A stretch of 5,778 bases of DNA from an uncultured Collinsella sp. (GCA_900544235.1 UQUL01000072.1:1-5778); one strand, 5' to 3'; positions 1 to 5,190 are shown, counted from the first letter of the stretch. Numbers and translations: made by a program. Notes: a model not told the origin generated them from the sequence alone.

Positions 1-107
1 ACCGAGAGAAAGACGATCAGCGGCTGCGTGCGCGTGACGTCCCAAAAACGCTGCAGCGTGCGACGCACGGTGGAGCGTTTGAGCGGACTGGTGTTTCTCT
101 GAGACAT
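1..107 (-). CDS. N-terminal fragment of a probable membrane protein, possibly an ABC transporter subunit
   Basis: Only the first 35 codons lie in the window; the gene continues past base 1. It starts at the ATG whose complement is 105-107. A purine-rich ribosome site (AAGGAAG, complement of 111-117) sits 3 nt upstream. The N-terminus is basic and hydrophilic (MSQRNTSPLKRSTVRR), then has an aromatic stretch with RFWDVT, and ends as the hydrophobic segment PLIVFLS begins. This layout, a short basic cytoplasmic tail before a first membrane helix, is common in exporter-type ABC proteins with fused membrane and ATPase domains. No ATPase motif is visible here, so the family is a guess. It lies 125 bp downstream of rmuC on the same strand, so it could be read through from rmuC. 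Confidence 0.6.
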   Translation of the reverse strand, partial: MSQRNTSPLKRSTVRRTLQRFWDVTRTQPLIVFLS

Positions 108-158
108 GGGCTTCCTTTCGCGTCTGATAGGGCGAAACGCCATTGTTGCACACTAAAG

Positions 159-177
159 CGCACTTCAGGCAAGTGCG
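159..177 (-). other. Stem-loop between rmuC and the next gene
   Basis: The arms CGCACTT and AAGTGCG pair perfectly over 7 bp around a 5-nt loop (CAGGC on the plus strand). On the minus strand it is followed by CTTTAG, which is too short a T-run for a confident terminator. It lies 51 bp upstream of the next start codon, so it could equally be part of a leader or an operator. I see no clear promoter in this gap. Confidence 0.3.
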
Positions 178-182
178 ACGCG

Positions 183-215
183 AAAAGCGTCCGCGCCCCG
201 CGCTTGCGCAGGCGC
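183..215 (-). terminator. Weak candidate terminator of rmuC
   Basis: About 17 bp after the rmuC stop, the minus strand forms a GC-rich hairpin. The outer arms GCGCC/GGCGC (193-197 with 211-215) enclose a second short GCG/CGC stem. Six bases later comes a four-T run (complement of 183-186). The gap between stem and T-run and the short run make this a weak intrinsic terminator at best; partial read-through into the next gene is likely. Confidence 0.3.
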
Positions 216-232
216 CCCGCCGTCAGATGAAG

Positions 233-1588
233 CTAGTCCTCGTCTTTTTGGTCTGCGAGCAGGCTCGCAGACGTAAGCCCCAAGATCTCGTCGGCCTCCT
301 CGGCATCTTCCAGGGCGTCGATGTCCTTGAGCTTGCGCTCCATGACGTTGGTGCGCGTGGTGATGATGCCCTCGACCGTTTTGCCCGCGGTCTCGATCTG
401 CTGCTGGGCGCGGCGCAGCGCCTTTTGATAGCGCGGCAGCTCGGCCTTGACAGCGGAGAGCACGCGCAGTACATCGTCGGTGCGTTTTTGTAGCTTAAAC
501 GTTTGGTAACTCATCTGCAGGCTGTTGAGAATGGCCGCCATGGTGCTGGGGCCGGCAACGTTGACGTGATAGTCGCGGCCCAGGGTCTCGATAAGCCCGG
601 GGCGGCTGACGACCTCGGCGTACAGTCCTTCAAACGGCACGAACATGATGCCAAAGTTGGTCGTTGCCGGCACACTCAGGTACTTTTCGCAGATATCCTT
701 GGCCTCGCGCTTGACCATGGTGTCGAGCGTCTTGCGCGCAGCCGCCACGGTCTCCGCATCGCCCGACTCCTGCGCGTCGAGCAAATGCTCGTACGCGTCG
801 CCCGGAAACTTGGAGTCAATCGGCAGCAGCACGGGGTCGCCCTCGTCCACCGGCAGCTTGACGGCAAACTCAACACGCTCCGAGGCTCCGGGCCTGGTGG
901 CAACGTTTTCCAGATACTGGTCGGGTGTGAGGATGTCCGTCAGGATCGCACCCAGCTGCACCTCGCCCAAAATACCGCGCGCCTTCACATTGCCCAGCAC
1001 GCGCTTAAGATCGCCCACGCCGGTGGCGATGGATTGCATGTCGCCCAGGCCCTTGTACACGGCCTCGAGCTGGTCGCTCACCTGCTTAAACGATGCCGAC
1101 AGGCGATCGTTGAGCGTGCGGGAGAGCTTCTCGTCCACCGTTGCGCGCATCTGATCGAGTTGCACGTTGTTGTCTTTGCGGATAGCACCCAGCTGGGCAT
1201 CGACTGTCTCGCGCACCTTGTCCAGGCGGTGCTCGATGCCCTCGCGGTTGGCACCGAGCTGTTGGGCCGTCTCGCGGCGCAGGTCATCCATCCGGTCACC
1301 AGCTTGCGAGAACTCGCGTGCGATGGTCAGGTAGCGTTGCTGCTCCACGGCCGCATCTGTCGTCTGCTGCTGCGCGATGGCATTGGCCGTGCGGCGAGTT
1401 TCGGCCAGCGCGACGTTCAGGGCATCGAGCGCGTTGTTAGCCTGCTCGAGTGCTGCCAGCGTTTCCGCGCTACTGTCGCCACGCTCCCGCAACTCGGCAC
1501 GCAGGCTCTTGAGCTGGAGGGCGCAAGCCACAGCAACCCCCACCGCCACCAAGGCGATCACAACAAGCACGATATCAATAGCAGACAT
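233..1588 (-). CDS. rmuC: DNA recombination protein RmuC
   Basis: RmuC is a membrane-tethered coiled-coil protein with a nuclease-like core. It limits inversion recombination at short inverted repeats and aids genome maintenance; its biochemistry is poorly defined. The 451-residue product has an N-terminal membrane anchor (about residues 5-24) and a long coiled coil (about 25-180). Within the coiled coil, 11-residue units with Arg at position 1 and Leu at position 8 begin at residues 115, 126, 137 and 148. The conserved core follows, with family hallmarks: GNVKARGILGEVQLGAIL (199-216), LLPIDSKFPGDAYEHLL (254-270), NFGIMFVPFEGLYAEV (311-326) and VAGPSTMAAILNSLQMSYQT (344-363). The acidic tail is variable. 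Length is usual for the family. The ATG start has GGAG (complement of 1592-1595) only 3 nt upstream, a tight spacing. It lies 51 bp after the HTH gene with no terminator or clear promoter between, so co-transcription with that module is possible. Confidence 0.95.
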   Translation of the reverse strand: MSAIDIVLVVIALVAVGVAVACALQLKSLRAELRERGDSSAETLAALEQANNALDALNVALAETRRTANAIAQQQTTDAAVEQQRYLTIAREFSQAGDRMDDLRRETAQQLGANREGIEHRLDKVRETVDAQLGAIRKDNNVQLDQMRATVDEKLSRTLNDRLSASFKQVSDQLEAVYKGLGDMQSIATGVGDLKRVLGNVKARGILGEVQLGAILTDILTPDQYLENVATRPGASERVEFAVKLPVDEGDPVLLPIDSKFPGDAYEHLLDAQESGDAETVAAARKTLDTMVKREAKDICEKYLSVPATTNFGIMFVPFEGLYAEVVSRPGLIETLGRDYHVNVAGPSTMAAILNSLQMSYQTFKLQKRTDDVLRVLSAVKAELPRYQKALRRAQQQIETAGKTVEGIITTRTNVMERKLKDIDALEDAEEADEILGLTSASLLADQKDED

Positions 1589-1639
1589 AGACTCCGCCCA
1601 ACAAACTCAATCGGTCATCAATCAAAACCGCGATCAATC

Positions 1640-2203
1640 TTACCCCGCCACACGCACCGGGCGCCCGGCCCCTTCTTGGGCGCCCCTCTCCTCCGCATAT
1701 TCCATAATGCGGCGCGCCGTCTCCCTGCTCACCTTTGAGTCATCGCCGGCTAAGTATGCGTACACGTTTCCCTTATTCAGATTCAAATCGCAGCAGAGAC
1801 CGTAGCGCGTTACGCCCGATTCCCCTAGCGCTCCCAACGTTCTTTTTCGCATCAGGGCGTTGATCCTCCTGTCCGCCACCGGCTTTTCCTTCACCGCTCT
1901 ATACGCACGCCAAACGTTGGCATAACGGTTAGGGAGTTTGTCCTCGGCGCATAGAGATGCCAGGCTACCCGTTTGGGCGTACAAGGACAAAACGCCTCGG
2001 TAATCTTCTTCCATCCACGAGCCCTCGGACAAGCCCAGAACGTATTCGGCTTTACCCTGCGCCAAAGCGAGCAAAAACAGGGGCTCCGCCACGCGCGGCG
2101 CAACCGTCGTCGCCTGCTTAACCAGCTTTCTAAAACTGAGCGACTGCTGTCCGGATAGCTCTCGGCAATAGCCTTTTAAGAATCCCTCAAAGGTCAGATT
2201 CAA
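1640..2203 (-). CDS. Helix-turn-helix partner of the nucleotidyltransferase, TTG start
   Basis: I do not recognise a named family. The 187-residue protein (read as MNLTFEGFLKGYC...) has a mostly helical N-terminal part (about 1-120). A C-terminal segment at about 125-170 reads like an XRE/Cro-type helix-turn-helix: VTRYGLCCDLNLNKGNVYAYL followed by GDDSKVSRETARRIMEY. The tail is Gly/Arg-rich. The start is TTG: it overlaps the upstream stop (TTGA) and lies 7 nt after AAGGAGGTG, a near-perfect anti-Shine-Dalgarno match. The frame is open another 40 codons upstream, but that is antisense-free overlap with the nucleotidyltransferase gene and reads as non-protein-like sequence. The pairing suggests a DNA-binding antitoxin or autorepressor for the nucleotidyltransferase. 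It contains no histidine, so it is not a HEPN RNase (R-x4-6-H), the usual partner of MntA-type nucleotidyltransferases. Base composition is lower in GC than rmuC. Confidence 0.8.
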   Translation of the reverse strand: MNLTFEGFLKGYCRELSGQQSLSFRKLVKQATTVAPRVAEPLFLLALAQGKAEYVLGLSEGSWMEEDYRGVLSLYAQTGSLASLCAEDKLPNRYANVWRAYRAVKEKPVADRRINALMRKRTLGALGESGVTRYGLCCDLNLNKGNVYAYLAGDDSKVSRETARRIMEYAEERGAQEGAGRPVRVAG

Positions 2204-2730
2204 CCGAGCACCTCCTTTTTGTATTGCCTGTATGCACAGACCATCTCTTGATAACTCCGCTCCGAAGGCGACGACGCCAGTGCTTCTCCCTCGTCGAATA
2301 TAAGCCGTTCGAGCAGCCCCCAATCAAGTCGGTCGACGAATGCCTGACTATGAAGATCGATGATGTCGTTCGGACGGAAGGCATAGAGCTTCATTACCGC
2401 CAGATCCTCCAAGGATGGCGTAAAGTACCTGATAAAACGCGCCCCAATATCCAAGGGGATCAAACGATCTTCGTAATTGAATGGCATCTGATTACAATAT
2501 GCCACCGCCATACCATTCACCTCGGGGTATCGAGCTATGATCTCGCGGAGGCACCTGTCCGCCTCAAACACATCGATGTCATGTGTAACCGAACGATTCG
2601 TCACATCGTTTAGCATGAAGGCGCTTCCTCCCACCAATACAACGCTCGGCCTGTCGTCTCTTGGACCTATTTCCAGCTCTGCCTCTTCGTCAATGCCCAA
2701 CAGAGTCTGCTCTAAATCCTGCTTATACAT
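2200..2730 (-). CDS. DUF6036/AbiEii-like nucleotidyltransferase
   Basis: The 176-residue protein belongs to the minimal nucleotidyltransferase fold (pol-beta superfamily). Visible are the glycine motif VLVGGSAFML (31-40) and, 14 residues after GGS, the metal-binding pair D51-I-D53 in THDIDVF. The later segment SLEDLAVMKLYAFRPNDIIDL (106-126) is the typical C-terminal signature of AbiEii-like and DUF6036 proteins, in which a KDxxD element is usual; here it reads NDIID, with Asn for Lys. Such enzymes transfer nucleotides to tRNA or protein, acting as toxins (AbiEii, MenA) or as antitoxins (MntA). The substrate here cannot be read from sequence. The ATG start follows AGGA (complement of 2737-2740) with 6-nt spacing. 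The stop overlaps the partner's TTG start, indicating translational coupling. Part of the gene is only about 42% GC (2461-2520), against about 68% in a sample of rmuC (841-900), which suggests acquisition. Confidence 0.85.
   Translation of the reverse strand: MYKQDLEQTLLGIDEEAELEIGPRDDRPSVVLVGGSAFMLNDVTNRSVTHDIDVFEADRCLREIIARYPEVNGMAVAYCNQMPFNYEDRLIPLDIGARFIRYFTPSLEDLAVMKLYAFRPNDIIDLHSQAFVDRLDWGLLERLIFDEGEALASSPSERSYQEMVCAYRQYKKEVLG
2209..2217 (-). promoter_or_regulatory. Strong ribosome binding site that fixes the TTG start
   Basis: The minus strand reads AAGGAGGTG inside the last codons of the nucleotidyltransferase gene, a 9-nt match to the 16S rRNA 3' end. It lies 7 nt before the TTG at 2203. 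No ATG or GTG start is nearby in that frame, and the next Met is at residue 64, so this site decides the start. Confidence 0.8.
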
Positions 2731-2739
2731 AACAAATCC

Positions 2740-2766
2740 TATTATTATTCAACTTCAATAATACTA
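2740..2766. promoter_or_regulatory. AT-rich 27-bp near-palindrome, candidate operator of the nucleotidyltransferase/HTH operon
   Basis: The centre is base 2753. Perfect 7-bp arms TATTATT (2743-2749) and AATAATA (2757-2763) flank CAACTTC, which has AA/TT symmetry. Outside the arms, TA (2740-2741) pairs with TA (2765-2766). In total 11 of 13 base pairs are symmetric. It overlaps the probable -10 and transcription start and ends just before the ribosome site, where a repressor would block transcription. The HTH protein of the same operon is the natural candidate to bind it; that is inference. Confidence 0.55.
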
Positions 2767-2788
2767 TTCAGTCGCACGACAGGACCAA
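2761..2788 (-). promoter_or_regulatory. Possible promoter of the nucleotidyltransferase/HTH operon
   Basis: On the minus strand TTGGTC (complement of 2783-2788) is separated by 16 bp from TAGTAT (complement of 2761-2766). The -35 is a moderate match and the -10 a fair match to sigma-70 consensus. The start point would fall within the palindrome at about 2753. Another -10-like hexamer, TATTAT (complement of 2758-2763), overlaps it. Confidence 0.35.
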
Positions 2789-2853
2789 CAGGATGCAAGA
2801 ATTCCGCTCGTGGCGATAATCCCTACACCCTAGAAGTCCTAATGTTACAAACG

Positions 2854-3276
2854 CTAGCTCTCCCAGCCGGTGCGGATGGTTGTTATGACGTCGCCTAGGC
2901 GCTGGCCCAGGGCCGCTAGATGTTGGAGCACCTCGTTGGGCGATGCGCCGTTGAGGATGCACGTGAGGGCATACGACGCCAGAAAGATGACCGCAAGCCC
3001 CAGCGGGATGAGCACGATCATCGCCAATGTGCGCAGGCGCTGGCCCACGCGGCGACGACGCGCACGACGCTTGTCGAACGCGAGCTCCTGCGCATATGAA
3101 TCTTGCTGTACGGAATAGGCCTCTGGTGCCGATTCGCCCGCAGGCGAAACCACAGGTGTGGCATTTTGCGCAGGGGGCTGGGCTGCCGCCCCCTGCATTT
3201 GCATCTCCATGAGTCGTTGCTGCTGACGCAGCATGCGCTCAGCTTGTTGCTGCGGAGTCTCAAGAAACAGATCCAT
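2854..3276 (-). CDS. Small single-pass membrane protein of unknown function
   Basis: I do not recognise a family. The 140-residue protein has a Gln/Met/Arg-rich, helix-forming N-terminus (residues 8-28, QQQAERMLRQQQRLMEMQMQ). A Pro/Ala/Ser-rich linker (about 30-60) follows, then a strongly basic patch RRARRRR (70-76), one membrane helix (about 84-107, LAMIVLIPLGLAVIFLASYAL) and a short amphipathic tail. The basic patch before the helix predicts that the N-terminus is inside the cell. The ATG at 3276 is chosen because GGAGG (complement of 3282-3286) stands 5 nt before it. A TTG four codons upstream overlaps that ribosome site and is unlikely. No terminator is visible after the stop; 123 bp separate it from the nucleotidyltransferase start. 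Confidence 0.75.
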   Translation of the reverse strand: MDLFLETPQQQAERMLRQQQRLMEMQMQGAAAQPPAQNATPVVSPAGESAPEAYSVQQDSYAQELAFDKRRARRRRVGQRLRTLAMIVLIPLGLAVIFLASYALTCILNGASPNEVLQHLAALGQRLGDVITTIRTGWES

Positions 3277-3281
3277 GCTGG

Positions 3282-3286
3282 CCTCC
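3282..3286 (-). promoter_or_regulatory. Ribosome binding site choosing ATG 3276
   Basis: GGAGG on the minus strand lies 5 nt before the ATG. The alternative in-frame TTG (complement of 3286-3288) overlaps this site and would leave it unused. Confidence 0.7.
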
Positions 3287-3354
3287 AAAATCGGAGCATT
3301 CGACGCTTACGACCAGCATCCCGCACCGCCATGACCGCGACAACGCAATCGCCG

Positions 3355-3383
3355 GCAATAGCCACAAAGTTTCTTTTGCTCAA
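3355..3383 (-). promoter_or_regulatory. Possible promoter of the small membrane protein gene
   Basis: TTGAGC (complement of 3378-3383) is 17 bp from TATTGC (complement of 3355-3360) on the minus strand. This would give a leader of about 70 nt before ATG 3276. The hexamers are only moderate matches to consensus. Confidence 0.3.
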
Positions 3384-3476
3384 AAGCTGTCGAAAACCTC
3401 AACAACTCCCCTACCAGCACTTTCTCTGAGCTTTTTTACCGAATGATCTTTTGCCCTTCCACCAACCCGCCAACTA

Positions 3477-3497
3477 ACCAAAAGCTGACCAAAAGCT
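3477..3497. repeat. Two direct 10-bp repeats one helical turn apart
   Basis: ACCAAAAGCT occurs at 3477-3486 and 3488-3497, an 11-bp period. A related CAAAAGCTG lies at 3381-3389. The sites are in the 433-bp gene-free stretch 3277-3709, which otherwise holds the possible promoter at 3355-3383 and the repeat element at 3522-3692. I see nothing else in 3390-3476. Confidence 0.4.
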
Positions 3498-3529
3498 TGA
3501 CGGAAATTGTGGAGACCGGGACCCCACAC

Positions 3530-3557
3530 AAAAAGTGCCGCCCCAAAGGGGCGGCAC
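3530..3557 (-). terminator. Intrinsic terminator after the four-helix membrane protein gene
   Basis: The perfect 10-bp stem GTGCCGCCCC / GGGGCGGCAC (3535-3544 with 3548-3557) has a 3-nt loop. On the minus strand it is followed directly by TTTTT (complement of 3530-3534). On the plus strand no T-run follows, so it works for minus-strand transcripts. Confidence 0.85.
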
Positions 3558-3606
3558 ACAAACTTATTATCAGCTTTTCTGTAACGAGCATGCGACGACT
3601 CAACGC

Positions 3607-3692
3607 CGGGGCGCAGGACGGGGAAACCTTTGCCTCGCGCGACCCTGCGAAGCCGTGAGCGAGAGGGGAAGGTTTCCCCGCCCTGCGCCCCG
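3607..3692 (-). other. Long hairpin of repeat copy A
   Basis: Bases 3607-3630 pair with 3669-3692: 23 of 24 positions are Watson-Crick, with one mismatch (A3618/C3681). An inner CTCGC/GCGAG stem (3634-3638 with 3659-3663) closes a loop of about 20 nt. No T-run follows it, so it is not itself an intrinsic terminator. It lies between the stop codon and the terminator, so it would form the 3' untranslated end of the mRNA. Confidence 0.75.
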
Positions 3693-3709
3693 TGGTCGGT
3701 GAGAACAGA

Positions 3710-4341
3710 CTACATGCCCGCGAGACCGCGGGCGGCGGTGGCGCACATAAACGCCAAGACTAAAATCACTAGCGAGCCCGCAATGTCTGCCAGCACGCCC
3801 ATTGCACGACGCTCAAACAACCAGCTCTCAAAGTGCGGGGCGACGTTGCGCCAAACACGCCACAGCAAGATGCCCATACCGATGACGCCCGGGATATTGA
3901 GCAGTAGGATCTCGGAGCACAAAAGACCGATCAGGTTACCGGCGGCAAAGCCCGCATCACCCTCGCAGTATTTGCGGTAGACCATATACAGCATGTACGC
4001 CACAAACGGCTGCAAGCACGCAGAAATAAACGAGACCACCATCGAGGGGTCCTGCGAAAAGACCTCGGTGAGTTTATCGACACTCGTGGCGTCCTTCGAA
4101 GCCAAGAATAAACCGATAACCACAAGGGGCACCACGCCCAAAATTACCTCGACCAGAGTAAACAACTTGGCAGTCAAATCCTCACTAGCCGAATTCAAAT
4201 GAGGCGCCCACTCAGGATGAGCATGTGCACCGACCTTCTTGTCCTTCTCGGCACGATCGGCCTTTTGCCCTCAGGGACCCGACGACCAGGATCCTTGCGA
4301 GTCCCCGCCGCAGCAACCCGAGCCCGAGACTTCTTACCCAT
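3710..4341 (-). pseudogene. Four-helix membrane protein of unknown function, frame broken near residue 26
   Basis: No known family recognised. From ATG 4341 (GAGGTG, complement of 4348-4353, 6 nt upstream) the frame reads MGKKSRARVAAAGTRKDPGRRVPEGK. It then runs into a stretch rich in AGG/AGA codons and stops at 4195-4197. The minus-one frame continues as protein-like sequence, KADRAEKDKKVGAHAHPEWAPHLN, into the 162-residue open region that ends at 3710. An in-frame TGA (complement of 4271-4273) confines the switch to the A-run at 4263-4266. One extra A there would restore a 210-residue protein. The C-terminal part has four membrane helices (KLFTLVEVILGVVPLVVIGL, then MVVSFISACLQPFVAYMLYM, NLIGLLCSEILLLNIPGVIG and LADIAGSLVILVLAFMCATA) after a charged cytoplasmic N-terminus. 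A shorter product from TTG 4198, whose TTGA overlaps the early stop, is possible but has no Shine-Dalgarno site I can see. A sequencing error in a homopolymer is the main alternative to real decay. Confidence 0.7.
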
Positions 4342-4429
4342 AACCAACACCTCACAAGAGGAAACGAATAGCCAACGCTACCTAGTGTACCCCACCCAAG
4401 AACGGTACCGTCCCAACCAATCCCCACAC

Positions 4430-4458
4430 AAAACGTGCCGCCCCAAAAGGGGCGGCAC
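4430..4458 (-). terminator. Intrinsic terminator of rubrerythrin
   Basis: The perfect 10-bp stem GTGCCGCCCC / GGGGCGGCAC (4435-4444 with 4449-4458) has an AAAA loop on the plus strand. On the minus strand it is followed by GTTTTGTGTG. The T-run is shorter than in the other copy and begins after one G, so it may be slightly weaker. Confidence 0.8.
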
Positions 4459-4508
4459 ACAAACTTTAATATCAGCTTTTCTGTAGCGAGCACGCAACGA
4501 CCCAACGC

Positions 4509-4598
4509 CGGGGCGCAGGGCGGGGAAATACCTTTGCCTCGCGCGACCCTGCGGAGCCGTGAGCGAGAGGGAAAGGTATTTCCCCGCCCTGCGCTCCG
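4509..4598 (-). other. Long hairpin of repeat copy B
   Basis: Bases 4509-4535 pair with 4572-4598: 26 of 27 positions are Watson-Crick and one is G/T (G4512/T4595). Compared with copy A, a TA dinucleotide is added in both arms (AAATACC and GGTATTT in place of AAACC and GGTTT), so the extra pairs match. Position 4520/4587 is G/C where copy A has an A/C mismatch. Confidence 0.75.
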
Positions 4599-4617
4599 CA
4601 GCAGCCAGCGCCAAGCG

Positions 4618-5157
4618 CTAGTAGTTCACCACCTGCTCCTCAAAGTACGCCTTCGGGTGGTTACACACCGGGCACACCTCAGGCGCCTCGGCACCAACGT
4701 GCAGGTGCCCGCAGTTCAGGCACTTCCATACCTTCACGCCCTCACGCTCAAACACCTCGCCCGACTCGATGCGCTCGACGAGTTTGTTGTAGCGCTCCTC
4801 GTGGGCCTTCTCGACGGCGGCGACACCACGGAACTTCTCGGCGATCTCGACAAAGCCCTCCTCCTCGGCGGTCTTGGCGAACTCGTCGTACATCGTGGTC
4901 CACTCGTAGTTCTCGCCCGCGGCGGCGTCGCGCAGGTTGTCCAGAGTGCCCGGAACGGCGCCGTCGTGCAGATACTTAAACCACAGCTTGGCGTGCTCGG
5001 ACTCGTTGCCCGCCGTCTCGGCAAAGATATTCGAGATCTGAACGTAGCCGTCCTTTTTGGCCTTGGATGCATAGTAGCGATACTTGGTGTGTGCCTGGGA
5101 CTCACCGGCAAAAGCAGTCTCGAGGTTCTTCTTGGTCTGAGAGTTCTCAAAATCCAT
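4618..5157 (-). CDS. rbr: Rubrerythrin (ferritin-like diiron domain plus rubredoxin domain)
   Basis: Rubrerythrin reduces hydrogen peroxide in the cytoplasm of anaerobes, taking electrons through its rubredoxin domain. The 179-residue product has the full family layout. The N-terminal four-helix diiron domain carries E19 (AFAGESQAH), E52 and H55 (NESEHAK), E82 and E85 (AGENYEW), and E116 and H119 (VEKAHEERY), the expected iron ligands. The C-terminal rubredoxin domain has C146/C149 (KCLNCGH) and C162/C165 (CPVCNHP). Length is typical. The ATG at 5157 is chosen over a GTG seven codons upstream because GAAGGGAAG (complement of 5165-5173) lies 7 nt before the ATG and the family starts at this point (MDFENSQTKKNLETAFAGES). 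A terminator-bearing repeat follows, and no terminator separates it cleanly from the glycosylase gene upstream. Confidence 0.96.
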   Translation of the reverse strand: MDFENSQTKKNLETAFAGESQAHTKYRYYASKAKKDGYVQISNIFAETAGNESEHAKLWFKYLHDGAVPGTLDNLRDAAAGENYEWTTMYDEFAKTAEEEGFVEIAEKFRGVAAVEKAHEERYNKLVERIESGEVFEREGVKVWKCLNCGHLHVGAEAPEVCPVCNHPKAYFEEQVVNY

Positions 5158-5190
5158 AGGTGTACTTCCCTTCAACACGTGCCGCCCATA

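Larger units (their letters stand above)
3522..3692 (-). repeat. Copy A of a 3'-end repeat element (long hairpin, linker, terminator)
   Basis: This copy matches 4422-4598 along its whole length, with a handful of substitutions and short indels (about 90% identical by eye). Read on the minus strand it begins 17 nt after the stop at 3710. It consists of an 86-nt hairpin (3607-3692), a linker of about 50 nt with the shared core CAGCTTTTCTGTA on the plus strand, and the terminator hairpin, ending in TGTGTGGGG. The flanking sequences of the two copies do not match, and I see no target-site duplication. Short reading frames inside it are by-products of the repeat. Confidence 0.85.
4422..4598 (-). 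repeat. Copy B of the 3'-end repeat element
   Basis: Same architecture as 3522-3692 and same orientation. It begins 19 nt after the rubrerythrin stop, with a 90-nt hairpin (4509-4598), a 50-nt linker and the terminator hairpin, ending in TGTGTGGGG on the minus strand. The spacing between hairpin and terminator is nearly identical in the two copies (49 and 50 nt). The next gene starts at 4341, so the copy fills most of the 276-bp gap 4342-4617; the remaining 80 bp hold the leader of that gene with no convincing promoter. Confidence 0.85.

Noticed and set aside
503..1738. Long plus-strand reading frame of 411 codons
   Set aside because: It lies antisense to rmuC, which has clear family motifs and a ribosome site. 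The plus frame has no recognisable domain and is a by-product of GC-rich codon structure.
1640..2730. Classical AbiE or HEPN/MntA system
   Set aside because: Gene order is opposite to AbiE, and the partner shows no N-terminal AbiEi-type winged helix that I can see. It has no histidine, which excludes the HEPN R-x4-6-H motif.
3018..3383. Minus-strand frame of 121 codons starting near 3383 and overlapping the small membrane protein
   Set aside because: Most of it overlaps, in another frame, the better supported gene at 2854-3276, which has its own ribosome site. The part upstream of 3290 looks mildly coding-like but has no ribosome site.
3443..3980. Short plus-strand frames across repeat copy A
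   Set aside because: They translate the hairpin arms and the antisense of the membrane protein; no ribosome sites and no protein-like sequence.
4255..4275. Programmed minus-one frameshift
   Set aside because: The zero-frame codons GGC AAA would have to re-pair on GGG CAA, which is poor. I see no clear stimulatory structure, so simple base loss or sequencing error is more likely.
3522..4598. CRISPR array or insertion sequence
   Set aside because: There are only two copies, about 900 bp apart, with a gene between. There is no transposase and no visible target duplication.
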